The notes under the pieces: model-generated
Databases searched by the model: none
What the model saw: the letters and a program-made list of their open reading frames with translations, nothing else
What the model was told of the DNA's origin: nothing
NCBI GenBank assembly: GCA_949318235.1
Contig: OX439134.1
Coordinates: forward strand, 25,962,308-26,026,307
Origin: Ecdyonurus torrentis
Lineage: Eukaryota > Arthropoda > Insecta > Ephemeroptera > Heptageniidae
Reading direction: 5' to 3'
Length of the DNA stretch: 64,000 nucleotides
Part shown: positions 26,072 to 41,211 of the stretch, piece after piece
Layout of the letters: each line of letters begins with the position of its first letter
How positions within the stretch are numbered: the first letter of the stretch is position 1
Translations under genes and position numbers: made by a program

Positions 26072-26271
26072 NNNNNNNNNNNNNNNNNNNNNNNNNNNNN
26101 NNNNNNNNNNNNNNNNNNNNNNNNNNNNNNNNNNNNNNNNNNNNNNNNNNNNNNNNNNNNNNNNNNNNNNNNNNNNNNNNNNNNNNNNNNNNNNNNNNNN
26201 NNNNNNNNNNNNNNNNNNNNNNNNNNNNNNNNNNNNNNNNNNNNNNNNNNNNNNNNNNNNNNNNNNNNNNN
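26072..26271. other. Assembly gap (200 N)
   Basis: Exactly 200 N, most likely an arbitrary scaffold gap, so the true distance is unknown. Frames crossing it are meaningless. Confidence 0.98.
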
Positions 26272-29335
<3,064 letters not shown>

Positions 29336-29620
29336 TATAGGGTGTATGCACATGACGTCATACTGAATGCACTTCGATTCCATACTAAAGCAATGAATAA
29401 CATTGCTCATAGTACAAACATCGTTTTGGCTATTTTCTTTGGAAAATTAGTTTTTTTCTCTCGCATGCTTAAAAACTAAATTCAACATTATGCAGCATCA
29501 ATGCTCTCAAAAATATTGCTTATAGTATTTTTAAACTGGCAAAATGTGTAATTTTCCCATACCATGCTTTTGTTATGAATTCTCACATATGGCTTTGACT
29601 TTTATATGCATGCAACCAAC
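29336..29620 (-). mobile_element. TATA-type MITE, diverged copy
   Basis: TATA then GGGTGTATGCACATGACGTC at 29336-29359 is the reverse complement of the right end of the MITE at 40907-41207. The match continues through AACATTGCTCATAGTACAAA, TTTGGCTATTTTCTTTGGAAA, CCCATACCATG and GACTTTTATATGCATGC. The other terminus is degraded (ends ~29615-29622). Older than the copies at 40.9 and 60.5 kb. Confidence 0.7.
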
Positions 29621-29848
29621 CTGTAGCATAATTTTTTTTTTTTTTTTTTAGAGTTTAATATATAATTATGGTGAAAAGCATTTTTTCTATGCAGTCTAAT
29701 TGTTATATTCAATGTTGCTAAAATCACCATAGTTTTGTTGAAGTGAGCCATTTATGAAGAACGTTAGAATAATATTTATTACTATTCTGGCCCTACCAAA
29801 CGCTAGACACTTACATAATTTTGAGCCACAAATATACCAGTTATTTTT

Positions 29849-29922
29849 AAGAAATAAGACATTTTATTGCCCCAGGCAGTTCATAGTAACATATAACATT
29901 GTTACAACTAAGCGTTGGTCTT
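29849..29922 (-). mobile_element. LINE 3'-tail fragment, copy 2
   Basis: On the - strand: AGACCAACGCTTAGTTG, then GAACTGCCTGGGGCAATAAA and ATGTCTTATTTCTT. It matches the tails at 12195-12270 and 36955-37020 and includes a perfect AATAAA. No adjacent coding remnant was recognised. Confidence 0.65.
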
Positions 29923-30544
29923 ATTTTTATTTTAAAATATTATCATGCCAATAAAAAATATTGATCTTTGAATTCTAATCTTATTCTAATAAATTGAAAT
30001 TGAATGACTTTTGAATTAAAAAAAATTCTACGCTCTAAACGGGTTAAAACATAAAATTTAGCACACGATAACAACAAAAATTCTTTACAAGATAAATTAA
30101 ATATGATTTTTTTTTTTTACTTTTGCTTTTTATATATTATATTTATGCGCTTATAGCTTGGTTGAATTTGAAAAGAAATTCTTTTTCATTGTTATGTGAT
30201 GTAACATTTTAGTTACATTTAGATTTTTCACTCGCAATTTTTGTTACTTTTACTTTTTTTTTTCTCCCCTTTTTTCTAAATTGAAAGCTCTGAGCTCTCT
30301 CATTGTCGCAGTAAAAAGCTTTAAGCTGTTTAAAAAGATTTGAAAGGTGTGGCTGGGGGTTGGGGGTGGGGATCAGTTTATATGCAGGGATAAGATGGAG
30401 AGTGAGTGAGAGAGAGAGAGAGAGAGAGAGAAGCTTAGTGGTTTTTATTCAAGAGCCTCAAATGTAAGAGTAGAAAAAAGGTAGCGTAAGGTGAGGGGAT
30501 CCGTGAGGAAGGGGGCATTTTAATATTCACATGTAGCTCGTAAA

Positions 30545-30591
<47 letters not shown>

Positions 30592-31148
30592 TACTCACAC
30601 ACACTCTCACTCTCTCCTACTATAAAAATTGCCTCGTATATATATAACAGTAAACACACTTTTAAAATACAATTTTATTGCATTCAAAATGACTTTTACT
30701 GTGTCCCTTAAAATATGTTAAAAAATTCATTATATTTGAGATTTTTATTACAAAAATTTTAATATTACTTACATAACTTTAAGAGCAAAATTAGAACTTG
30801 GAATTCGTAATACTTCCTAAAAATATGCAATTTAATATAAATATTATATATTTTTTTTTCATATTTAAAAAATAAGAGGAAAATCTTGTTTCAAAATTTA
30901 GTGACATTAAAATTTATTGTTACATTTACATACTTGTTTTCTATACCTTTTTGTTTTGTAAATCACAAAAGAGGATCGAAAAAAAAATCAATAAAAAATC
31001 AATTATTTCACTAACATTGTATTGGGATTTAGTATAAGATATTAAACATGGTGCTAAAAGCAAGGTAAAAATCAAACTTCGATACATTGAGTGAATGATT
31101 GATTACTTGCCAATATCCCTCTTTTTATATCACCTGCCAAATTCATCC
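29923..31148. other. AT-rich non-coding stretch
   Basis: No gene. GA array at ~30409-30431 and CT array at 30549-30584, with a GC-richer strip between them. Confidence 0.6.
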
Positions 31149-31277
31149 TTTCTCTCCCTCTCCCTCCCTCTCCCTCCCTCTCCCTCCCTCTCCCTCCCTC
31201 TCCCTCCCTCTCCCTCCCTCTCCCTCCCTCTCCCTCCCTCCCTCTCCCTCCCTCCCTCCCTCCCTCTCCCTCCCTCC

Positions 31278-31284
<7 letters not shown>
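31149..31284. repeat. Polypyrimidine minisatellite, TCCC/TC units
   Basis: Tandem copies of a ~10-bp unit (CTCTCCCTCC), degenerating to CTCC repeats and then (TC)n near 31280. The strand is pure C/T for over 130 bp, so it could form triplex (H-DNA). The proline/serine/leucine frames over it are artefacts. Confidence 0.9.
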
Positions 31285-31308
<24 letters not shown>

Positions 31309-31805
31309 GCTAGCGGCAATAAATCTAAATATATTGTAACATACCGAAACACCTCTCTCTCTCTCTCTCTATTACTGCTAAAATCGTGAAATATTCGCTT
31401 ACATGTACAGAATAACATTAAAGAGTGCTTGAATGGTTAGACTGTATAATATTACATGTAGATCTCGTAGTATATTAATAAAGACTATAATAAATTGCTA
31501 TTTTATACCTCTATATATAATGCTATTATATTGTATAGTACCTCAGTCTTGTTATAAGCTTTAAAGCTGATAGAGAATAATTTCATTGCCATTAACAATG
31601 TACAGAATAATAAATAAAATTCCTCACAATTGTTGCAATTGGTATAGTATTGGAATTTTTTCTTTCGTATTTCTTGTATTTTTTTTTTATGTAATAACTC
31701 AATAAAAAACTGAAATAAATAAAAATATTTGTAATTAGATTTGTGTGTAGATAAATATTTGTGAATTGAAAAATTTTAAAGGTATAATTGTATTGAAGAA
31801 AGGTG
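31285..31805. other. AT-rich non-coding stretch
   Basis: Short TC run near 31353-31370; nothing else recognised. Confidence 0.6.
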
Positions 31806-31915
31806 AGCCCCTGTACAGTAGGCAAATAGTCGGACACACAAATTGCCAGGTAGGTAAAATAAAAATCTTACCTGAGAAATTTTGTGTCCGACTATTTGCC
31901 TACTTCACAGGGGCT
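31806..31915. mobile_element. Short foldback MITE, 110 bp
   Basis: The left arm starts AGCCCCTGTACAGTAGGC and goes on AAATAGTCGGACACA; the reversed right arm starts AGCCCCTGTGAAGTAGGC and goes on AAATAGTCGGACACA. The arms are ~45 bp around a short AT-rich middle. Single-arm copies occur at 53070-53100 and 63327-63362, so this is a repeated family. No coding capacity; superfamily unknown. Confidence 0.75.
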
Positions 31916-33088
<1,173 letters not shown>

Positions 33089-33146
33089 GAAACAGTCAGA
33101 CAGACGGGGAGTCCCCGGGGAAGACTTGAGAGAAGAAACCCGGCAG
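33089..33146 (+). other. Possible 58-nt exon in a GC-rich island
   Basis: An isolated GC-rich patch (~33060-33170) has an acceptor-like CCCGCAG|G and a donor-like GGCAG|GTGAAGT. The 58 nt between them are open in at least one frame (reads ETVRQTGSPRGRLERRNPA). The pyrimidine tract is weak, and I recognise no protein family. It could equally be a regulatory island or a repeat remnant. Confidence 0.15.
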
Positions 33147-33477
33147 GTGAAGTGCTCGATATCCAACATAATTAAAACCCCAAGGTTCCCTCTCTTTTGT
33201 GGCATTGAAGTATGTAGGGTTTAATATTAGGGGACGTTTTTTAGTATATAGTTCCTCTTTTTTTATTACTCAAAAATAAGTACCGTCTATATAACAATGA
33301 TTTGAAAAAGAGAATAATAAGAAAGTGGAGAAACAGGAAAAAAAAAGTATTTAGATTAAATATTCTGCATTCTTAATATGGTTGCATGTTTATAATTGTA
33401 AAAGTTATATTATTTCAATTTTTAATGCACAATATTTTCTAGAAAATCGTATAAACTAAAGATTATTTATTTCATAC
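33147..33477. other. AT-rich non-coding stretch
   Basis: Nothing recognised. Confidence 0.6.
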
Positions 33478-33680
33478 ACACTGACAAAAGAAAATATACG
33501 TAATAATTATGGTAGCTCATTTGCAGCATAATTTGTTCCATACAGCATAATCTATGCTATTCTTCATAATAATTATGCTATATTGCATAAATGTCATCTT
33601 GTACAGCATAAATATTTATGTTGTTCTAATTTAGCATCATTTGTGCTATAATAACATAAATGCAGCATAAATTAATTAAT
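33478..33680. repeat. Degenerate GCATAAT-rich repeat
   Basis: CAGCATAAT / ATTATGCT-type motifs recur in both orientations about every 20-30 bp (near 33524, 33543, 33567, 33602, 33661). The block opens with CACTGACAAAAGAAA, also seen at 8153 and 9925 (CACTGATAAAAGAAA). Similar motif clusters are at 8150-8420, 12920-13070 and 63080-63230. It is either an AT-rich MITE or satellite-derived family, or a cluster of POU/octamer-like sites. Confidence 0.5.
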
Positions 33681-36600
33681 TAATTTTTTTTCCATGAGAA
33701 GAACCAAAATTCTTTAAGTAGTTTGCATAAAAGCACAAGTGAATAAGTAAGTTTTATCTTTGAATTCATAAAAAATAATGTTGCGTATTTAAATAATCTG
33801 TATAAAAGTGAATAAAGAAAAACCACACATAAATATTATGAATGACTAAAAAATTATGCTAAAGTACGAAAAATTTTAGTATTGTTATCTTATTTTAAAA
33901 ACGCCATAAAAATTATTCGTAATGGTTCCTAACAAGTGCAATTTTGGAAATAATATTAAATGCTATCTTCCTTTACAACAATTGAAATTATTAAAACTTT
34001 CTCTACAGTTCATTTTTCTAAATTACCTGTCATTTTTGTGCAAACAAAATCTCAAATATTAAAAATTAAAAAAAAAAAGGCTATTACGTAAAGATATACG
34101 TTAACTCAATTAAAATAAAAATACAATTAAAGCATTTTATCTTCGCGCTAAATGAAGGGGAAAAAAAGTAAGATAAATCATCCAGTAAATTAATTTTGCT
34201 TCGTGATTAATAATGATTAGCGATGACCTGTCTTCTAGTGTAATTAGCTTTAGTGCGGAGAAGTAGAGTTGTCTGACTTGTGATTATAATTAAAAGGTAG
34301 AGAAAGAATGACATTTTTTTTAAAGTATAGTTACAAAAAGACTGTTTTGGTAATATGAATGCTAAACTGCCTGTGTTTATTAAATTTATTGTAAAATAGC
34401 TCTAAACACAAAGGAAATATTAGATGACAATACTAATAAAATAAATATACTTAAAATGTAAAAAAAAAAAATTAATAATAATAATAATAATAATAAAAAT
34501 AAAAAGAATTATAATACTAACGATTGAAGTATGGCAATAACAAAAATTAAGTTAAAGTTTTTTATTTGTAAGGAATATAAGATAAGATAAATAATAATAT
34601 AAAGTGAAAAAAGAAAGTGTAATTTGAATATTCAAAATATTTGCACCATCAAAGCTGTCGTGTTTTTTTTTTCTCCCTCGTTTTAAAAAAAAGCTGATGT
34701 ACTTTTTTACTCTGCTAAAACAAAAAAATAAGAAAAATAATATTTAAGCTTCTTTACTTTTTTTATTTGCTGAAAACGAAGTAGGGGTAGTCTCCTAATT
34801 AGTACGAGAGAGAGAGAGAGAGACAGAGAGAAACGAATGTCTTTAAACTTAACATTTTTCTCCCATAAAAAAGAAGTTACATCTCTACAATTTTTTTAAA
34901 TGACTTAAATTAAAATAATTAAAAACTTTAACTGTTTTTTTTAAACTTTGAATAATTTTTATACATAAATTAACATCTTAATAATTTAATCAAAAAAAGT
35001 TGATATTTATATAAGAACTAGGGGTGAAAAAAATTTACATTTAAAAAAATAAAAATCTGCAGATATGAAAATATGTAAATAAATAAAATAAATGCTAAAA
35101 TCTTGTTTTTTATACTATAAAATATTTATGCATATAAAAATATATGGTTTGATATTAACAATGTAACAGTGCAGGTATTGTTGCGGTTTATATATGTACA
35201 TTGTTGTTGGATCCCAGGTGGCAAAGCGAGCGTCGAGAGCAAAATATTTATTTGTTTGTGTTTATGAATCTGCAAGTAAATTGTGATAAATAAATAAGTC
35301 TGATACCAGAGGGAATATTACGTATGTAACTAGGTGCAGGTGGTGTGAACGTGAGTGGAATATTTTACGTGGTTTCTGCAGTAATAATAAGTATTATGTA
35401 AGCTTTCATTGCATTATATACTTATTGTAATTAACACGTTGGCGTTCTTCATTTTTTTTTAAATCTACTGAAGCAAAACGGTAATACATTAATTGCAATC
35501 GAATGATCTCAAAAGGTGAACTTCAACTGAGCTTGGTACTTTTAATTTCTATACTACAGTGGATACTGCTGATAATTTTAGATTTAAAAATTGTGGAGTA
35601 TGAACTTGCAAAATTTTTAATTATATAGTGGTTTGAAAATTTAAGTTCTTAGAGCTAAATGTTCATTTAAAAAACTCATGTTTTATTATCGAACTGAAAA
35701 TGGTCTCAGGTCACTATTAGCTTCGTATTGATATGATAATAATTAATAACTAACTTAATATGATAATATAGGGATTTCGGACCTCATACCCATTAAATTG
35801 ATTTAATTCCTTTTGAATTTTCTATTTATTTTCTTTGTCATTTTGTGTCATTTTTTTTTATTCTTTATTTGCACAAAATATTGATATATGGTTTCTAAAA
35901 ATAATAACAATAATGTTAATAAAATTAAGATATTTCTGTCACATATTATTATGTAGTTTTATTTTAAAAAACAATGAAAATTATGAATTATTTAAAACGT
36001 TCTTGCACTCTCATGGCATTTGATTTTAACACTTATTAAAATAAAATTCATTATTAAAAATAAAAAGTAATACAGCAAAATCATTCAAAGAAGCTAACTA
36101 TTAAATAATTAATTAGTTAAATTAAAAAAAATGAATTAGAATTAATTAGTCATTAAGTTATTTAAAGATATACGCATCCAAAATTAAAAACAAACAAACA
36201 TAAAAGTAGTTGTTCATAGCAATTGGCTAGTTATACACGTTTTTACTTAAACGTGCAATGTTTTATAATTTTAAAAGTATACTTAATGAAAAATACACCC
36301 TAAACTTGCACAGTAAATTAAATTGACTAGCCTCGTGTTGAGTTAGCACACCTGGGGTGGTCATTTGGGATTTCTCCCCCCCCCCCCCCCTGTGACGTCA
36401 CTGGAGACTCATTGTGACTATTGTTATCAGGTGTTGTAGGAAAAACTATAACGTTCATCCCCTAGGAGATTTGCTTGCATAATCAACTCAGTTTTGAATA
36501 ACGTTACCAGAATATTTTCGTAAGTTGGAAATATAAAAAGGTATATATATACAGAGAAAATGAAATAAAAATAATTGAAGTGTAAAAATTAAGAACTGGG

Positions 36601-36903
36601 AATTTTATATCTAAAAGAAAAAGAAATGTGATTGGAGAGTTAATCGTTTGTGAGAGGAATTTACTCTCTTAATGATTTTAATGTCGCGCTTTTCCAATTA
36701 CAATTAGTTCCCTTTCTCTGTACTCTCTCTCTCTCTCTCGCTGCTTATGCAGTAGTTAATATTAATGAAACGTTAATAAACGATAAAATTATGATCATAA
36801 AAAAATTAAGTAAAGAATTTAATTTCAAATTATAACTTTCATATCCGGCATAAAAAAAAAATAAAGTAAAAGAACGACTAAATGAAAAGATCATGATAAT
36901 AAC
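33681..36903. other. AT-rich non-coding stretch
   Basis: No gene seen. It contains a short GA run (34806-34823), (AAT)n near 34473-34495, a GC-richer strip at 35160-35380, and a C14 tract (36377-36390) followed directly by TGTGACGTCACTGGAGA (CRE at 36393-36400). Confidence 0.6.
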
Positions 36904-37655
36904 TTTTTTTTTTTTTTGTATAAGTAAATTTTATTGCAATCACAGATCAATATAAAATAAGAAATGTTATTGACCCAGGCAGATATATAGGAGATCTTGG
37001 TCAAGTAACAAGCGTTGGTCTAATCTATTCATCATTTACAATTAACAAAATAATCTTTTAAATAAATATATTTATATATATCTACATTAATTTAAGTAAA
37101 TTTACAATGGTCTTATCTTTTTATATAACAATAACAATGTTTTATGTAAGTTGTCATAATTTAGCGAGTAGAATGTTCAAAAATTTGAGTGTGGTATACA
37201 TATCAATTTCGTCATTTTTATATAAATTAGGATCAAATTATTCGGATAAAGTATAATATTCTTCATATCAAAACAAAAATCAATATATTTTTAAATAATT
37301 TATCATTGTTTAATTTTCTAAGTATTGATGGTAGATTGTCGTATATTTTTGATGTAATGTTATATTATGGCTCCTATAGCTTATAGATTTGTTTTGGGAT
37401 TCTAAGCCAATACGATGCCGTTCACCAGCGTTCACCAGTTACGTCACTGATAAGGTGAATAAAAATACACTCGGTGATATGACGTCTTTGGTGAATTCCT
37501 TTAAGCTGCGCGACCTTGGCCAAAACTTTTCCCGGAGCATCTAACCTCTGATATATGGACCTTGTGTTGTAGTTATGAATATTATTATTATTTGTATACA
37601 ATTTACGGGGTTTTTCTTTTAAATAATGCACAAACAAAGATAAAATGAAGGTACT
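36904..37655 (-). mobile_element. Degraded 3' end of a non-LTR retrotransposon (LINE)
   Basis: Read on the - strand, 37655-37560 encodes ...LFVHYLKEKPRKLYTNNN, then IHNYNTR. This is the conserved C-terminal motif of many LINE ORF2 proteins (L2/CR1/RTE/Jockey-like). About 200 bp further, 37350-37280 reads KIYDNLPSILRKLNNDKLFK, the usual ...IYNxLP...FKxxL ending. Then come the family tail (CAACGCTTG ... CTGCCTGGGTCAATAA), a CAATAAAATTTA signal and A14. Between the two coding pieces the frame is broken by a small insertion (~37390-37540). The element is dead. Confidence 0.8.
37390..37540. mobile_element. Small insertion within the LINE, probable short MITE
   Basis: This segment separates the NYNTR part from the IYDNLP part of the LINE. 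It contains GGTGAA/TTCACC in both orientations (TTCACCAGCGTTCACC; GGTGAATAAA; TTGGTGAATTCC), plus ATGACGTCT and TTACGTCACTG. It also has TTTAAG at one edge. Exact ends are not resolved. Confidence 0.4.
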
Positions 37656-38587
37656 GTCAATTTAGAAAAATAAAAGCTATTATTATTTAAAATTATAAAT
37701 ACATATCACGTTTTAAAGATAAAAATAAATGATATTTACGTCTGAGTATAAATTTTCTTACAATTTTCTTATAGTATAATCTCATATAAATTGCGTCCTC
37801 ATAATGTTGAATTTTCATTTATTATATAAGAAAGATGCTTGCATAAGTTCTAATCTAATACTCTTACACGACCCTCTTTTTCTTGCTTCCTTATACTAAA
37901 CAGTTTACATTAGGTTTATAATATAAAAAGAAAACGTCATGAAAAGAATATGCGAGCTATAACAGCTTTTAAAAATGACTTTAAAACGCGTCTCTTTCAC
38001 ACACACTCTCTCGCAATTGCATCTACGTGCGGAATAAAATTAGCCTGCTACCTTACTTACTTTAAATTTTCACAACCCTCTTTTCTATGTGCATGTTTTT
38101 TTTATCTTACTTTTTTATTAAGTTAAGCTAATGTACTTTAATCACAAGTGTTTTGTTTTTTTAATTACTTAATAAAAAAGAAGAACGTTTTTAAAATTCA
38201 TCACATTTTATTTTTTTAAATATGTATATACGTAAGTTTATATAATGTATCTGCAGTGTAATACTGTTAAATTTTTATGTTAGGTAGTTTTTATTTTAAA
38301 TTATATTTTATATATATTATTATTAAATGTTTGTAAATTTGTTTTAATTTTTTAATTACTGCCGTCATTTTTATGTTTTAAAAGGGGGAGGATAAAAATT
38401 TAATTATTATCACATTTTTTAAATGAAAATTTGTTAAACGTTTTATATTTTATATATATTTTTTAGCCTCTAGCGTTATTAAAAAAGCTTATTTTTAACA
38501 CGTAGTATTATAAATATTATTTTTATACCTTGCGAGTGTTATTGTTATGTTAAAAAAAAGAGAAATATTTCACTAAATTGTCTTTCT
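37656..38587. other. AT-rich non-coding stretch
   Basis: No gene or repeat family recognised. Confidence 0.6.
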
Positions 38588-38678
38588 TTTTTGTATTTGT
38601 TTTAGGTAAGTTGACGAACAACCCTCAACCTTGTCTTGTCTACTATTGTTATCGTTTACACCATTTTGAGCTGTAAGT
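38588..38678 (+). other. Candidate recursive-splice exon (RS-exon)
   Basis: The pyrimidine tract TCTTTCTTTTTTGTATTTG is followed by TTTTAG, and immediately by GTAAGTTG (acceptor/donor junction 38605/38606). A second consensus donor, GTAAGTAC, begins at 38673. That leaves a 67-nt segment (38606-38672) that begins with a reconstituted 5' splice site and ends at a second one. This is the arrangement of vertebrate RS-exons; the first junction alone is the Drosophila ratchet-point consensus. CACTAAA ~35 nt upstream is a plausible branch point. Confidence 0.5.
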
Positions 38679-38910
38679 ACGTATTTTTTTACATGGCAAG
38701 GAGCTAGCTTGGAGATTCGGAAGGCAAGGTCAACCTTGCTGACCATCCTGACTGAGTGTTTCCACGGTTTCCTCAGTCTGTTAAGTTGAATGCCGGGATG
38801 TTTGCTAGGCTGTGGCCGACCTGTTTCAGATGAACCTGCAAGTATTATATACAGGGTTTTGGAAGATTCTGGGTGCTTAAATGCAGTTGGAAAACTGCAA
38901 GTACCTCACT
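38679..38910. other. GC-richer island following the RS-exon candidate
   Basis: About 200 bp of clearly higher complexity than its surroundings (CAAGGTCAACCTTG palindrome near 38727; TTTCCACGGTTTCCTCAG). One + frame is open for 33 codons but matches nothing I know. It may be conserved intronic sequence tied to the splice signal or a regulatory element. Confidence 0.35.
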
Positions 38911-40100
38911 GAGGTTTAGTGAAAGAAAAAAAATCATTGAACTTAACATGAATTCTATTTTACATATTGAAACATACTATATAAAATTTAAAATTAAATG
39001 AAGGCTAAATATTTTATTTACAAATTGGAATTTTATATGTAGTATAAAGCAATTTAATCATATTTATTCTTTTGTCAAAGTAAAAGGAAACAAAATTATT
39101 TGTGTAATACAAACAGCTTTATTTTTATTTTTTTATTATTATTTTGTTTACTTTGATACAATATTAGCAAGTATGCTATGTATATGGAACTTTTTGTTAA
39201 ACAATACTTAAAGCAATACTGACCTCAAAATATTAAATCAAAAACGTAAAACACATGAGATGAATACGTTCTTCAACCCTTCTGTAGCCTCACAAACTGG
39301 GGTTAAAAAAACTGTTAAAGGCATAGAAAACATAGCAAAATTGTTGTGTACTGATAGTTGATATCCAAACATACCTGAAAATCAACATTGATTGGGCCTC
39401 AGTCGTTGATTTCTAATTTATTTTGCTCATTTTTGATTTCCCTGTAATGGCGGCTCCTGTATATGACGTCACAGCCCGACTGGGTCATTCTGCAATATGC
39501 CGCGAAAAAGTTTGAAACTTTTTCATGAGAAATTTTTTATTTTTTGTTTTTGCCGATACAAAAACGTTTGCACACAATAAAAACTAAACTAAATTTATTT
39601 CTTTACGAATGCACTTGTTATCTAAAAGTAATTAGAGTAATTTAAAGAAACGAAGAAGAAAAACACAAAATTTAAAGCTGCGCTGCACCGCACTTGAACA
39701 TGAATCGCTTGGATAAGTAATTATCGTGTACCGCAGTTGCCGATCAACATAAACCCGTGCACAGGCAGAGGTGGTTGCTTCTAGCCTACTAGCCTGCTTC
39801 TAGCTTTGACCTCCCCTCCCCTCCCCTCCCCCTGGGTTTGCTCCTTTTGCTCTCGCGCCGCTGCCGCTGCTCGGTCTTTTCCCTTCTGGCGAACAGTATA
39901 GCTCCTGCCCGCCGCGATGATTTCTTTGAGTGAGATGAGCTGGAGCACGAGTAGAGTCGAGTAGTGTGTATAGGGAAATACACTCGGTCGCATCCTCCCC
40001 CATCCCCCAAACCTCTCTTCGTATAAGTCAGCTGCAAACATCGCGCGCAATGTAGTATTGCTAACGATTTTGATGTCCCGCCCGATAAAGTTTTGCTATA

Positions 40101-40774
40101 GGGTGTCTGCGGATGACGTCATATTCATTGCGCATGGGGGCCATACTGGAGTATTGAACAACATTTGAGTCTTACACATAGCTGAGCATAGGATAAAGTT
40201 CGATTTTTTTTCTTTCTTTTTACTATATATGAAGAAGTTTTTAACAATAAAAACGAAAAGTAACGTCAGGTTTACTATTTTGCACAAAATCTACACTGCA
40301 ACGAATTGACCTCATATATACATAATGTTTGTAATTTACGCAAATATAACAAAATCTCTCGATTGATATATTATAGCGAACTTAGATATCGAAGTAATTT
40401 CTCCAATCCCGCAAAAATTACATAAAAAACAGCATAAAAAAACACGTTATAATGAAATTTTTGCGGGATCGGAGAAATTACTTCGATATCTAAGTTCGCT
40501 ATAATATATTAATCGAGAGATTTTGTTATATTTGCGTAAATTATAAACATTATGTATATATGACGTCAATTCGTCGCAGTGTAGATTTTGTGCAAAATAG
40601 TAAACCTGACGTTACTTTTCGTTTTTATTGTTAAAAACTTCTTCATATATAGTAAAAAGAAAGAAAAAAAATCGAACTTTATCCTATGCTCAGCAATGTG
40701 TAAGACTCAAATGTTGTTCAATACTCCAGTATGGCCCCCATGCGCAATGAATATGACGTCATCCGCAGACACCC
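40101..40774. mobile_element. Inner palindrome derived from two inverted half-MITEs
   Basis: Each end reads TATA-GGGTGTCTGCGGATGACGTC and continues as the right half of the TATA-type MITE family (CCATACTGGAGTATTGAACA, then CTATGCTGAGCATAGGA). The arms then continue into ~200 bp not seen in the other copies and meet at TTTTTGCGGG / CCCGCAAAAA around 40415-40460. The flanks GTTTTGC / GCAAAAC are also mirrored, so they are part of the larger palindrome, not target duplications. Confidence 0.75.
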
Positions 40775-40902
40775 TATAGCAAAACTTTATCGGGCGGGAC
40801 ATCAAAATCGTGAGCAATACTACATTGCGCGCGATGTTTGCAGCTGACTTATACGAAGAGAGGTTTGGGGGATGGGGGAGGATGCGACCGAGTGTATTTC
40901 CC

Positions 40903-41211
40903 TATAGGGTCTATGCATTCATGTTAAAGTCGACGCCATGTTGGATAACTCAATAACATGGGTGGCATAGGAAAAAAAATTATTTTGCCAGTTTAAAAAC
41001 ATTATGCAATATTTTTTAGAGTATTGGTGTTGTAAATATGTTGAATTAGTATCTCAGGTATATGAGAAAAATAACAAATAACAAAAAAATAACCAATTTC
41101 CCAAAGAAAATTGGCTAAAATGAAGTTTGTCCTATGCTGAGCAATGTTGTGCACTACTCCAGTATGGTCTCCAAGCGCAATAAATATGACGTCATCCGCA
41201 TACACCCTATA
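40903..41211 (+). mobile_element. TATA-flanked MITE, 301 bp, young copy
   Basis: The element (40907-41207) starts GGGTCTATGCATTCATG and ends CATCCGCATACACCC, between TATA copies (40903-40906, 41208-41211). The mirror arm of the host palindrome lacks it and reads TTTCCCTATACACACTACT when reversed. That is an intact empty site, which shows a clean insertion after the palindrome formed. A near-identical copy is at 60491-60789 and an older one at 29340-29618. It contains CGCCATGTTGGAT (YY1-like) and TGACGTCA. Confidence 0.85.
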
